This document shows positions 25,846 through 34,577 of a stretch of 64,000 nt of DNA, piece after piece. This DNA is from Nocardia abscessus NBRC 100374 (GTDB lineage Bacteria; Actinomycetota; Actinomycetes; Mycobacteriales; Mycobacteriaceae). Under the pieces are notes generated by a model. It was given only the letters and a program-made list of their open reading frames with translations. It made no database searches and was not told the origin of the DNA. The position numbers and the translations under genes are program-made. Every line of letters begins with the position of its first letter. The first letter of the stretch is position 1. The stretch covers positions 62,001-126,000 of the forward strand of contig NZ_BAFP01000273.1 of NCBI RefSeq assembly GCF_000308455.1. Reading direction: 5' to 3'.

Positions 25846-27133
25846 GCGGATAGGTTGCCCATCGCATTTCGACCCCTCCTGGCGTTTGATCGATTTCTAG
25901 CAGCTCACCTTGCAGTCTGCCTGCGGCAGCACGGAATCGCCCTGGCGCTTCCTCGATGAAACGAGTGCCGCCAGCGACGGGATCACTGAGCAGGGTCGCA
26001 TGCAGCCCGTCGCGCTCCCATCGGAATACCAATTCGTCAGCTTCCGACCACCAGCTCCCGAGCATCGGTTGAATATGCTGTGGGCAGGGTGGCGCCGGGT
26101 GCCACGTCAGCGTTGGTTTCGGCTGCTGCGCTGCTGCGGCCATTTCCAGCACTTCCAGGGCGAGGTCAGCAGCCCTGATCCCTCGGGTGACATTCGCCAA
26201 GACCACCACTGTGAGCTCGGTGCCACGGTCCAGCATCAGTGCGGACTGGAAGCCCGGCATAGCGCCGGTGTGTCCGGCGAAGATACGGTCATGTCGCCGC
26301 TCCAGTATCAATCCCAGCCCCCAACCGCGTGTCCAGCCGACGGTGTCCACCATGACCTGAAGCGTGTGCATTTTCTCCACTACCGCCACGGGTAGCACCG
26401 TCGCGTCGCCTCCACTCAGCACGTGTCCCCAGCGCAACAGATCGCTCGGTGTGGACCACATTTGGCCTCCGACGCCGATCGCAGCCTGGTCCATGACCGG
26501 CTCGCGGTGCACGGCATCGCTGTGCGGGTCGAGCCTGTAGCCGACCGCAGCATGCGACGGTGGAGCCCAACTGGTTTGGTTCAGCCCCAGCGGATTCAGC
26601 AGAGCTTCCGTAATCGAGGTATCGCACGGTTGATGGGTGATTTCTTCGATGATCTGACCGAGGACTGCGTAGCCGAGATTGGAGTAATGCCAGCGCTCCC
26701 CAGCGTCGGCGACTAGTTCGGCATGCTGGAACAGCTCACGGAGTTCCATTCGTGACGGTCCGCGCATGCTCTGCCACATGTCGGTGGGCGCTTCGCGTTG
26801 CAGGCCACTGGTGTGGGACAACAGCAGGCGAACTGGAAGGTGGCCGAAGGGGGTGCCCGGGAGGTATCGACCCACCGGGCTATCCAAAAGCAGCTCCCCG
26901 CGTTCGACAAGCAGCAAGGCGAGCGCTGCGGTGAAAGTCTTTGTGATCGACCCGATGCGGTAGCTGCTCTCACCAGTGGCAGGAATCGAATTCTCGACGT
27001 CTGCGTACCCGACGGAGGCGACAGCGAACTGAACGCCCCTAGCACCGACACCCACAGTCAGGCTTGGGACTCGCGCAGTGGACTGCACCTCGGCTACGCG
27101 TGCCGACAGTGCCGCTTGGAAGCCGTTATCCAT
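25826..27133 (-). CDS. serine beta-lactamase-like hydrolase (class C/esterase fold)
   Basis: 435 residues. The start at 27133 is chosen because GAGAGGAG lies just upstream; an in-frame ATG nine codons earlier lacks this. Ser62-x-x-Lys65 (GSITKTF), Tyr150-Ser-Asn152 (HYSNLGYAVLG) and His288-Thr-Gly290 (AGHTGAMPG) form the serine hydrolase triad pattern. SPVGRYLP and LLSHTSGL are typical of the family. There is no signal peptide, so it is probably cytosolic: an esterase, D-aminopeptidase or similar, rather than a drug-resistance beta-lactamase. The last ~100 residues form a small beta-rich domain. Confidence 0.8.
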   Translation of the reverse strand: MDNGFQAALSARVAEVQSTARVPSLTVGVGARGVQFAVASVGYADVENSIPATGESSYRIGSITKTFTAALALLLVERGELLLDSPVGRYLPGTPFGHLPVRLLLSHTSGLQREAPTDMWQSMRGPSRMELRELFQHAELVADAGERWHYSNLGYAVLGQIIEEITHQPCDTSITEALLNPLGLNQTSWAPPSHAAVGYRLDPHSDAVHREPVMDQAAIGVGGQMWSTPSDLLRWGHVLSGGDATVLPVAVVEKMHTLQVMVDTVGWTRGWGLGLILERRHDRIFAGHTGAMPGFQSALMLDRGTELTVVVLANVTRGIRAADLALEVLEMAAAAQQPKPTLTWHPAPPCPQHIQPMLGSWWSEADELVFRWERDGLHATLLSDPVAGGTRFIEEAPGRFRAAAGRLQGELLEIDQTPGGVEMRWATYPLTRTPR

Positions 27134-27588
27134 GAACTCCTCTCCATCAAGCACCAGCATCCCATAAGCCTTTACCGCGTTCTGTGGACAACCATTTTGT
27201 CAACAGCAAAAGCCTTCCACGACGCATTCCTGCAGGCCAGGGTAGGACCAGCACTCAGCGCGCCGTCCAGTTCTCTCCGCAGAACTTTGATGGCTGAGCG
27301 AGCTGGCTTCCGGATCCGGACCCAGTCAGCCGTTCGTCCGAGTGCCTGGATCCAGGAGGCCGTGGAATGCAGAACACGCAAGCAACCGAGCCACCGAAGC
27401 GAACAACGAGTGCAGCCCACACCAGGTGCGCGAGCCCTGCGACGCGACATGCCGCACCGCACCCAGTACGCAGCCAGATAGCGGCTCATGCCGTGGTCAG
27501 CGGCCCATCCGGTACGCCGTCGCAAAAGTGATGGTCGGCTGCATCGCTCCCACCGGCCAAGTCCGACGACTACCGAGGAGTTAATGCC
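27134..27588 (+). promoter_or_regulatory. 455-bp intergenic region, divergent promoters
   Basis: It lies between the minus-strand hydrolase and a plus-strand operon, so it must hold promoters in both directions. TTGACA can be read on the minus strand at 27199-27204 but I find no well-spaced -10. CCGGATCCGG near 27310 is a 10-bp palindrome. CGAGGAG at 27575-27581 is the ribosome site of the next gene. No coding frame looks real. Confidence 0.35.
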
Positions 27589-28503
27589 ATGTGGTTCGGA
27601 TACGCACGAGCGGAACTTCTGACTACCCCGCAGGCTCGTGATTCCGTCGTGCGGGCGATGCACGAGTACGCCAGCTCGTTCGCGTTTGGTGACGGCCAGG
27701 TGGTCATCGAGCCGACCGCGCCGGAGCGGATGTTGCGGGCGCTTGTCGAGGAGGCAGACCGCCAGAATCCCGCCCTCGCGGTGATGCGGCGGTTGGAGTA
27801 TGTGGCCGCAGCGTGGCACCTGGAGTTGGAGCGGCTCTTCGACGTCGATTCGCCGCGCACACAATCGCTGTGGCGGGTGATGGAGGAGATCGAGGGCCAC
27901 GGCGGCGGCCATCTCATCGTGCCGTCGCGCGAGCACCTGGCTGGTCTCGGACCATCCGGCAAGGCAGTAATCCAACGGCTCACGCGCATGCCGCAAGCAC
28001 ACATCTATTACCTGCAGACCACTGCCGACCGTCACCCCAAGAGGGTGCCGGAGCCGAAACTTGTGAACTCCGAGGCGCGTCCCGTGAGCGAGCGCGTGTT
28101 GGCGGAGTCGAAGGTGGGTGCCATCCCGACGGTGACCCGGTTCGACATCGTCACAGAATTGACCCGCCTGGATTGGTCGGAGCTGATCGAGCCGGTGGAC
28201 AAGTTGTACATGGCATTGGCTGATGACGCCAATGCCGCAGCGAAGGCTGCCGGTGAACTCGGCATCAGTCCTTTCGGCCACCAAGGCGTCATCCGCCTGC
28301 TGCAGCGGGACGACGGACAGTTGATGGTCGAGTTACAGGAGTCCCGCCACCGCGACGACGCGCCCACCGCGGCCCTGACTGGGCTGTGCGCGCACATCGA
28401 CCGGTACACCGAGCGTGGTCACACGTTCACCCGATGCACACTGTCCCCGCAGCCAGCGTCACCGCCGATCCGACCCACCGAACATTCGGGCAGGCTGTCG
28501 TGA
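27589..28503 (+). CDS. hypothetical protein with degenerate resolvase-like N-terminal region
   Basis: 304 residues from ATG 27589 (CGAGGAG, 7-nt spacing). The start WFGYARAELLTTPQARDSVVRAM and the later HLIVPSREHLAGLGPSGKAVIQRLTRM recall the beginning and the (V/L)VPxxxHLxR-type strand-helix of serine recombinase N-terminal domains. However, the position of the catalytic Ser after GYAR is Ala-Glu, so recombinase activity is not expected. The C-terminal half (LDWSELIEPVDKLYMALADDANAAAKAAGELG) is helical. I infer an inactive recombinase-fold protein, possibly a regulator or an adaptor for the DUF4254 proteins that follow in GTGA overlap. Confidence 0.5.
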   Translation: MWFGYARAELLTTPQARDSVVRAMHEYASSFAFGDGQVVIEPTAPERMLRALVEEADRQNPALAVMRRLEYVAAAWHLELERLFDVDSPRTQSLWRVMEEIEGHGGGHLIVPSREHLAGLGPSGKAVIQRLTRMPQAHIYYLQTTADRHPKRVPEPKLVNSEARPVSERVLAESKVGAIPTVTRFDIVTELTRLDWSELIEPVDKLYMALADDANAAAKAAGELGISPFGHQGVIRLLQRDDGQLMVELQESRHRDDAPTAALTGLCAHIDRYTERGHTFTRCTLSPQPASPPIRPTEHSGRLS

Positions 28504-29036
28504 ACCGCGCGCCGTTGGAGCGAACGGCCCACAAGCCGCCCCACGGCGGTGGCGATGTCGGTGCGGCAGCATTGCTCACACCCGAGCAATTGCTAGCCGC
28601 GATCTCCGGCCACCTCGACGCCGCTAGCGGGTCGGCGCTCATCGGGTTCGCCCGTGAACTTGCCGATCTGCACGCCACGCTGCTGTCATCTCGCCTCAAT
28701 CGACACCAGCATTCCTCCGATTTCGACGCGATGAGCGTGCGTGAGCAGGTCGAGGCGGTCGTAAGTGAGATCGATTCATGGGCGGTGTTCCATCTGCCAC
28801 GCCCGAACGGTGCACGCAGGCACACCCATTCCCTTGGTGAGGTGATCAGTCATGTCGCGGCGACCTACGCCGCTGCCTGGTGGACCATCCGCCACACCGG
28901 CGACGAGCAGCTGCGTCACGAGGCGTGGTTCCACCTAGCCCAGGTGCGGGAGGGCTACGCGGATCTGCTGGTGGATATCCATGCCCGTCGGGTGGAGCTG
29001 CCCCTGGGATGGCGCGGTATCCGCCTCACACCATGA
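28500..29036 (+). CDS. DUF4254-family protein, copy 1
   Basis: 178 residues from GTG 28500 in a GTGA overlap. The region FARELADLHATLLSSRLNRH...EIDSWAVFHLPRPNGARRHTHSLGEVISHVA fits DUF4254 (helix with A-D-L-H, an EID-W motif, then HTxxLGxVI). The His and Asp positions suggest a metal- or ligand-binding helical bundle. Biochemical function is unknown for the family. Two more divergent members follow immediately. Confidence 0.7.
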   Translation: MNRAPLERTAHKPPHGGGDVGAAALLTPEQLLAAISGHLDAASGSALIGFARELADLHATLLSSRLNRHQHSSDFDAMSVREQVEAVVSEIDSWAVFHLPRPNGARRHTHSLGEVISHVAATYAAAWWTIRHTGDEQLRHEAWFHLAQVREGYADLLVDIHARRVELPLGWRGIRLTP

Positions 29037-29581
29037 CCACGAGAACAGGAGCGATACGACCGGTGGATGCGCATGTTCCGAGCCTGGCCGGGCTGCCGCA
29101 GGCGAGCGAGTGGATCACCCACTTCGCCGCGCAGCTGCCCGTGCACGGCAAACCTCACCACCTGCGGGCTGTCCTCGCTGCTGCAGGACTGCGAGCGAGA
29201 GCATGGTTACGCGATCGAGCGTCCAGGAGCGGTACTGCTGGGGCGAGCAGCCACAGGCTGGAGTGGGTGGCGATGCTGTCCGCGTCGATAGTGGACGCGC
29301 ATCATCGCCGAGTCCAGGCCACCAACCCGGACACAGACGTGCTTGACCGCGAGATCGCCTGGTGTGTCAGGACGATGAACGCGAAAATCGCCGTGCTGGT
29401 CGACGTGCCCGCCGGACAGGTCGATGTCGGGCGACTGGTGTCGGAGATGGCGCAGCGGTGGGTGACTTATGCGCAACGCCCGCAGGACGGGACCGCTGTG
29501 ACGGGTGTGCTCGCCGCGCAGCGCGCCTACAACGCCCGGGTCGAGCAGCTTTCGACGCTGGCGCGGGGAGGCACATCGTGA
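29033..29581 (+). CDS. DUF4254-like protein, copy 2 (divergent)
   Basis: 182 residues from ATG 29033 (ATGA overlap). SIVDAHHRRVQATNPDTDVLDREIAWCVRTMNAKIAVLVDVPAG keeps the A-H-x-R and D-x-x-I-x-W spacing of DUF4254, but the His-Thr motif after it is lost. The N-terminus contains the AAQLPVHGKPHHLRAVLAAAGL stretch. Placement as a third of a tandem trio supports the call; by sequence alone it is weak. Confidence 0.5.
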   Translation: MTTRTGAIRPVDAHVPSLAGLPQASEWITHFAAQLPVHGKPHHLRAVLAAAGLRARAWLRDRASRSGTAGASSHRLEWVAMLSASIVDAHHRRVQATNPDTDVLDREIAWCVRTMNAKIAVLVDVPAGQVDVGRLVSEMAQRWVTYAQRPQDGTAVTGVLAAQRAYNARVEQLSTLARGGTS

Positions 29582-30114
29582 GCCGACCGGACTGGTACAT
29601 CACTATCCCCAGCGCCCGCACCGTGTGGCGCACACTGCGTGCCCCGGCATTGGATCCCAGCGACTACGCCCACCCCGAGATCCTCACCGCCACCGTCGGG
29701 CTACTGCACGCCCACCAGCGGCAGCTGACATCGTTCGGGCAGATCGAGACGCTGATCTCAAGCAAAGCCGCTCGGCCGGACTGGGCGGTGGCTGGCGAGC
29801 ATTTCGCCCGAACGACTCGCGAGATCCACGAGTTGATGGCGCGGATCGACCTCCACGTGCACGACCTGCTCATCGAACACGCGATCGACTTCGGTCACGC
29901 TCGCCCGCATTCGCATGGCCTCGGCGAGGCGCTGTCGCGCCACACCCGTTCCTGGGCACGCGAAATGACCGCCGACCGCGACTTCGTTCCCACTTCCGTC
30001 GCGGCCCACGCGCTGATCGAACAGGCGCGCGACTACAACCGTCTCGTCGAACGCATCGTCAGCGGCCGGGTGCACCTTCCCAACCAGGTCTCCCTCACCG
30101 GGAGCGCTCTGTGA
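29578..30114 (+). CDS. DUF4254-family protein, copy 3
   Basis: 178 residues from GTG 29578 (GTGA overlap). FARTTREIHELMARIDLHVHDLLIEHAIDFGHARPHSHGLGEALSRHTRSWA matches the DUF4254 core, including the REIHELMARID helix and the HSHGLGEAL motif. The N-terminus begins WYITIPSARTVWRTLRAP. It differs enough from copy 1 to suggest different ligands or an assembled hetero-complex. Confidence 0.65.
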   Translation: MSRPDWYITIPSARTVWRTLRAPALDPSDYAHPEILTATVGLLHAHQRQLTSFGQIETLISSKAARPDWAVAGEHFARTTREIHELMARIDLHVHDLLIEHAIDFGHARPHSHGLGEALSRHTRSWAREMTADRDFVPTSVAAHALIEQARDYNRLVERIVSGRVHLPNQVSLTGSAL

Positions 30115-30527
30115 GGCCCCTGCACCCGCCGGTGGCTCCTGATGCGCCGATCGCGCTCGGTTACATGCAGGTCCCGCTGCTGACAGAACCCGACCGTACC
30201 GGTGGGCTCATGCGGCACCGCGCGCAGAGCTGGGGTTATCGCTGGGGTGGAACACATCTGGACCACCACACCCACGGCGGCACGATCGCCGCCCTAGCTC
30301 GGCACGCCAGCCGCGAGCCCGATGTCTGGTTGATCGTCGTCCCCGACGCCACCCACCTACCTGGCGGTCGACGGCTGCTGACCACCCACACCATGGTCAT
30401 CCGCATCGTCACCGCAGACACCGACGACGGCGCCACCCTGCACCGCCCCACCCCCATCCCCGGCGTCTCGATAGCCGCCCTCATCACCCGCCCCACGCGC
30501 GAGGACACATTCGAAGGACTCCTGTGA
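30111..30527 (+). CDS. small protein with resolvase-like strand order
   Basis: 138 residues from GTG 30111 (GTGA overlap). IALGYMQVPLLTEPDRTGGLMRHRAQSWGYRW...VWLIVVPDATHLPG again has the GYxxV start and the VVPDxxHLxG strand of serine recombinase N-terminal domains, without the catalytic Ser. Together with the protein encoded at 27589 it brackets the DUF4254 trio. Function unknown; the fold similarity is my inference and should be tested by structure comparison. Confidence 0.5.
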   Translation: MRPLHPPVAPDAPIALGYMQVPLLTEPDRTGGLMRHRAQSWGYRWGGTHLDHHTHGGTIAALARHASREPDVWLIVVPDATHLPGGRRLLTTHTMVIRIVTADTDDGATLHRPTPIPGVSIAALITRPTREDTFEGLL

Positions 30528-31117
30528 GCACACACTCGGCAACGCCACCGTTGCCCGACATGAACCGTCTAGTCGCGCTCTGGGACGGCGTAGCGGACCC
30601 AGTGACGAACCTTGAGCACGCCGCTCGAGTCGCGGTCACGTTGTGGATGACCTGTCTCGACGGGGTGGACTTCTCGAATCCCAATGACTTGCAGGAACGA
30701 CTTCTCAGAGGGGCAGGAGCTGATCCGGATCGCACCATCGCCCGCGTGATCGATGACGAAGTGACCTGGTATCTGGGGAACAGGCCGGAATCGGTGGCGC
30801 TTGTCGATGACGACTTCCCGGAGATCGTGACAGCCGGGGAATTGATCGATCGACTCTCCATGTGGATCGCGATCTCCGCCAAATGGCCTCCCGATTTGGG
30901 TGACTGCCCGTTCGTACCCGCCATCGCCGAGTTCGGTCGGCGCTACGACGCGCTTATGACCGGCCTCGTCACGAATAGTCGCCGTCAACCACGCCGCCGC
31001 GCTGACGGTGTGCCGCCGGTCGAGCGACCGCGACGCATCGAGCTGATAGCCGTTCCCCACCGCGACGGCGGCCGACAGCAAGTCGCTTTGCGTTCGCCCG
31101 CGACTGACTCGCGCTGA
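30524..31117 (+). CDS. hypothetical protein, last gene of the DUF4254 operon
   Basis: 197 residues from GTG 30524 (GTGA overlap). The body is acidic and helical (LVALWDGVADPVTNLEHAARVAVTLWM, then DEVTWYLGN). The C-terminal ~40 residues are Arg-rich and probably bind nucleic acid. No named family recognised. The six-gene chain 27589-31117 has only 4-bp junctions, so the products are likely made together. Confidence 0.55.
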   Translation: MSTHSATPPLPDMNRLVALWDGVADPVTNLEHAARVAVTLWMTCLDGVDFSNPNDLQERLLRGAGADPDRTIARVIDDEVTWYLGNRPESVALVDDDFPEIVTAGELIDRLSMWIAISAKWPPDLGDCPFVPAIAEFGRRYDALMTGLVTNSRRQPRRRADGVPPVERPRRIELIAVPHRDGGRQQVALRSPATDSR

Positions 31118-31209
31118 CCAACCACAGCTACAGCCCGTCACCCACCTCAGCGGCATCTTCGCAGGCGTCGCCACCAAGTCACATGCCACCACACTCGAAA
31201 GGATCCTCT

Positions 31210-32157
31210 TTGCGCACGTCACCTCACCACGACTGTCCCGATGCGCCATCGTCTCGGCCCGTGGCGCAGCCGACGGGTCCTGCGGTGTTCGATCGCCAGA
31301 TCGTCGTGTTCGACACCGATATCGGTCATGACCTCGATGATGCGTTGGCGCTGTGGGTCGCGGCCGCAGTCGTCGCGGACCTGATCGTGGTCACCAACGA
31401 CGAAACTCCCAGCCACGACCGCGCCCGCTACGCCCGCGCCTTCCTCGACCGCGTCGGCCGCCGGGACGTCCCCGTCGTCGCCGGCAGTGCACTCGACGGT
31501 TCCGCCGACCGGTTCGTTATGCACGGCCACATTCCCGAGGCGCGGCCGGTGCACACCGATGTAGTGGACTTCCTCTCCAGCGTGTGCGAGACCTCCACCC
31601 GCAACATCATCTGGGTCGGGTGCGGACCCGTCTCCAACCTCGCCGAGTTCTTCATCACCTGCCCCCACCACATCGAGCAGATCGAGTTCACCATGCAGGG
31701 CGGCTGGCTCGACCACTACCGCAACCCCAGCCGCGCCTCGCACAACCCGCGCATGGACCCCGCCGCATTCGGGCTGGTACTACGCGCCACCCAGCAACCC
31801 CGGCTCGTGATGTCCACCCACACCAACACCCCAGAAATCGCCGTCGGCCCCGACTCTCACCTGTACACGTGGCTGACCGCGCCCGACGCACCATCGTGGG
31901 CCGAACTCGTCGCCGCCAACGCCACCGAATGGTTCGCCCACCGGCCCTCCAGCTGGATGAACGACCCGGTCACCCTCGCCGCCGCCCTCGGCGTTCCGGC
32001 CGTCGAATTCGGCACCGAAACCGTGCGGATCGCCGCCGACGGCCGCATCACCCGCGACCCCACCGGACGCCGCATCGAGGTCTCCACCCGCATCGACTAC
32101 CCCGCCGCCCACGCCTGGCTGTCCGAAGTCCTGCCCCTGAATCCGCCACCGCAGTGA
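31210..32157 (+). CDS. inosine/uridine-type nucleoside hydrolase (IUNH fold)
   Basis: About 315 residues. The family signature FDTDIGHDLDDALAL (Asp35, Asp37, Asp41, Asp43-Asp44) supplies the Ca2+-binding Asp cluster. VGCGPVSNLAEF and QGGW follow the expected spacing. I prefer TTG 31210 with GAAAGGA at 31196-31202 over ATG 31183, which has no ribosome site. These enzymes cleave the N-glycosidic bond of nucleosides to base plus ribose. Its place here suggests nucleoside salvage or metabolism of a specialised nucleoside. Confidence 0.8.
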   Translation: MRTSPHHDCPDAPSSRPVAQPTGPAVFDRQIVVFDTDIGHDLDDALALWVAAAVVADLIVVTNDETPSHDRARYARAFLDRVGRRDVPVVAGSALDGSADRFVMHGHIPEARPVHTDVVDFLSSVCETSTRNIIWVGCGPVSNLAEFFITCPHHIEQIEFTMQGGWLDHYRNPSRASHNPRMDPAAFGLVLRATQQPRLVMSTHTNTPEIAVGPDSHLYTWLTAPDAPSWAELVAANATEWFAHRPSSWMNDPVTLAAALGVPAVEFGTETVRIAADGRITRDPTGRRIEVSTRIDYPAAHAWLSEVLPLNPPPQ

Positions 32158-32207
32158 TCCGACCAGCCGAACCCGTGACGACCGCTTGAAAAGGAAATTT
32201 CGACACC

Positions 32208-32378
32208 ATGCCCCTCCGCACGGCCCTCACCACGCTGTTCTATCTGCTCGCCGCGCACGTGCTCTTCGACGCCATCACCAGCCTCGCCCGTCGACGCGTT
32301 GCCGCCGCGACCCATGACGTTCTCACCCACTACGGCACCGACGACCACGACACCACCACCGGCACGCCCCACCACTGA
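32208..32378 (+). CDS. small membrane-anchored protein, 56 aa
   Basis: ATG 32208 is preceded by AAAAGGA at ~32190. One hydrophobic helix (LTTLFYLLAAHVLFDAI) follows a short N-terminus; the rest is His/Thr/Asp-rich and polar. Too small for a named family. Confidence 0.5.
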   Translation: MPLRTALTTLFYLLAAHVLFDAITSLARRRVAAATHDVLTHYGTDDHDTTTGTPHH

Positions 32379-32460
32379 GTCGAGCTTTCGCGGCCTCATC
32401 GACCCCCAGCCCGGATCAGAACAAGGACTCCGCCAAATACTCTCAACTGCAAGGACTCCC

Positions 32461-32664
32461 ATGATGGAACAAGGAACTGTGAAATGGTTCGACAACACCA
32501 AGGGCTACGGGTTCATCGCCCGCGACAACGGCAGTGACATCTTCGTCCACCACTCCCAAATCCTCGCCGACGGTTACCGCACACTCGACGCCGAGCAGCG
32601 CGTCCAGTTCACGATCGGCAAAGGCAGGAAAGGCCCCACCGCACAGCAGGTTCAACCGCTGTGA
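32461..32664 (+). CDS. CspA-type cold-shock protein
   Basis: 67 residues. GTVKWFDNTKGYGFIARDNGSDIFVHHSQI is a cold-shock domain with the RNP1 (KGYGFI) and RNP2 (DIFVHH) strands. It binds single-stranded RNA/DNA. The start is ATG 32461 (ATG ATG; AAGGA upstream); ATG 32464 is equally plausible. A non-standard feature is WFDNTKG instead of the usual WFN(A/P)xKG. It overlaps the TetR gene by GTGA, an unusual pairing. Confidence 0.9.
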   Translation: MMEQGTVKWFDNTKGYGFIARDNGSDIFVHHSQILADGYRTLDAEQRVQFTIGKGRKGPTAQQVQPL

Positions 32665-33281
32665 CCGCCACCAGCACGCACCGCACCGGCATCCCCCAGA
32701 CCGTCACACCGCCACCACGCGCTGTGCGCAAACAGCGCGCCCGTCAACGCCTGCTGCAGGCGGCCACTGACCTGTTGCTCACCGACGGCTACACCGTCAC
32801 CTCCATCGACCAGATCGCCGAGCACGCCGGATACGCCCGCAGCGGGTTCTTCGCCCACTTCGATCACCTCCAGCAGATCGGCCACGACGTCGCCGACCGG
32901 CTCACCCGCCACGCCATACGAAGAATCGGCTGCTTCCAGCCACGTGACCGCGACCAGCTGGTCACCACCCTGACCAGGTGGGCGTCCATCCTTATCACCA
33001 AGCCCGGATGGATTCGCCTGGAACTCGACCTCGCCGCCCTCGACCCGGCCAGTCGCGCCCAGGTCATCTGGCGGCTCAACCAGCTGCGCGATGAGGTCAA
33101 TCACCTGCTCACGAGCAGCACCGACCTACCTGATCCGAGTATCGATCTCGACCATAAGATCTCGTATCTGCTCTCGATGATCGTCGGCATGGCTACCCAA
33201 CACACCGGTGACCTTCACGCGTCGCGGGCCCCAAGCCGCGACAAGATCGAGCTCGTTCTACGCACCGCCGGAATCGCCTGA
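32661..33281 (+). CDS. TetR-family transcriptional regulator
   Basis: 206 residues from GTG 32661. RARQRLLQAATDLLLTDGYTVTSIDQIAEHAGYARSGFFAHFDHLQQIG is a canonical TetR helix-turn-helix, and the all-helical C-terminal region is the ligand-binding domain. The Arg/Lys-rich stretch just before the HTH (RAVRKQRARQR) would contact DNA. It is translated with the cold-shock protein. The ligand and targets are unknown; an AGGTCACCGGT-type operator is not evident nearby. Confidence 0.85.
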   Translation: MTATSTHRTGIPQTVTPPPRAVRKQRARQRLLQAATDLLLTDGYTVTSIDQIAEHAGYARSGFFAHFDHLQQIGHDVADRLTRHAIRRIGCFQPRDRDQLVTTLTRWASILITKPGWIRLELDLAALDPASRAQVIWRLNQLRDEVNHLLTSSTDLPDPSIDLDHKISYLLSMIVGMATQHTGDLHASRAPSRDKIELVLRTAGIA

Positions 33282-33483
33282 GACCACCGCAACGACCGGC
33301 CTTGCCCTCACGTGCATGGAGTGCCGATCACGGCTCCGCCGCCGCCCACGACGCGAATCGGCGCGCGCCACCGACAGATCACCGCAACGCCGACACCCTC
33401 ACCGCCGCAGAGCAACACGCGAGCGAGTCCAGCAGACGCCCGAGCTGGGCCGACCACGACCGCAATCCTCCTGGGAGTTCTGT

Positions 33484-34356
33484 ATGCCCGATCCTGTACC
33501 CGACACCGGTGTTCGCGCACCGGTCGGAGTCGACACCACCCGCGCGAGCATCGCCCGCGTCTACGACTACAGCCTCGGCGGTAAGGACAACTACGAAGTC
33601 GACCGCTACGTCTTCGACAAGCTGTGCGAAGTCGCGCCCCACCAAGCCGAGGTCTCCCACATGAATCGCCGCTGGCTACACCGCGTCGTGCGCTACCTCA
33701 CCACCATGGCGGGTGTCGATCAGTTCCTCGACCTCGGCGCCGGACTACCTACCGCCCTCAACACCCATACCGTCGCACAACGGGAGAACCCCGACGCTCG
33801 TGTCGTCTACGTCGACAACGACCCGGTCTGCCATATTCACGGCCGAGTGCTGCTCGAAACCAACCCCAACACCCGGTTCGTCCTGGCAGATCTCACCCAA
33901 CCCGAGTCGCTGCTGCGGCACGCCGACATCATCTCTCATCTCGACCTCGCCCGACCGGTCGCGCTGATCCTGTGCGGGATCCTCCACCACGTCGACGACG
34001 CCCTGGACCCGCCTGCCATCACTCGCCAGTACATCGACGCTCTCGCACCCGGCTCGTATCTGGCGATCACCTATTTCTGGGACCCCGACGACGGCTCCGC
34101 CGCCCACGACCTGGCGCGGGAGCTTCAACGCCGGTTCACCGAGACGGGGTTGGGCTCCGGCTGGTATCGCACCCGCCGGGAAATCCTCGACTACTTCGGT
34201 GACCTCGAGATCATGGCACCGGGCCTGGTGGAACTCGATGACTGGTGGCCCGCGGGTCCGGCTTTCCGACCCCGTCTGCTCGAGGAGCAGCTCATGCTCG
34301 GCGGCCTCGCTCACAAGCCGCGTTCCGCCCGGGTCGTGCAGATGGTCACCCGATGA
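33484..34356 (+). CDS. SAM-dependent methyltransferase, PF04672 (DUF574) family
   Basis: 290 residues from ATG 33484 (CTGGGAG upstream). The family is recognised by ARVYDYSLGGKDNYEVDR at the N-terminus and QFLDLGAGLPT, VVYVDNDPV and LILCGILHHV for the SAM-binding region. PGSYLAITYFWDP and the last strands complete the core. Actinomycetes carry many such genes; their substrates are not established. A second family member is at 50370-51176. Confidence 0.85.
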   Translation: MPDPVPDTGVRAPVGVDTTRASIARVYDYSLGGKDNYEVDRYVFDKLCEVAPHQAEVSHMNRRWLHRVVRYLTTMAGVDQFLDLGAGLPTALNTHTVAQRENPDARVVYVDNDPVCHIHGRVLLETNPNTRFVLADLTQPESLLRHADIISHLDLARPVALILCGILHHVDDALDPPAITRQYIDALAPGSYLAITYFWDPDDGSAAHDLARELQRRFTETGLGSGWYRTRREILDYFGDLEIMAPGLVELDDWWPAGPAFRPRLLEEQLMLGGLAHKPRSARVVQMVTR

Positions 34357-34577
34357 GCCGCAACCACCATCCCCGAGTCCTGCGGCACCCCACATTGCGC
34401 GCGCACACCAGCGACAATCCGCAGTTTCGGAAGGTTCGGTCACACCGACGGCAACTATGGCGGGGAAGTTCGAGCCGCATCGCCCGTTTTTGCTGGTCAT
34501 CTCGGTCACTCGGGCTGCGTAGATGGGGTTCGGGATCAGCGCGGCGTCGCGGTGACCTACCTGCTAATTTCCCGGTT
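34357..34577 (+). other. spacer before the glycosyltransferase
   Basis: 221 bp with no convincing gene. TAATTT at 34565-34570 ends 7 nt before ATG 34578, compatible with a leaderless -10 element; no -35 is convincing. Confidence 0.3.

Noticed and set aside
25826..27133. Antibiotic-resistance beta-lactamase
   Set aside because: Has the S-x-x-K, Y-S-N, H-T-G triad but no signal peptide; close to esterase/peptidase relatives.
27199..27204. TTGACA -35 box on the minus strand
   Set aside because: No -10 at 16-19 nt spacing; kept only as a note in the intergenic entry.
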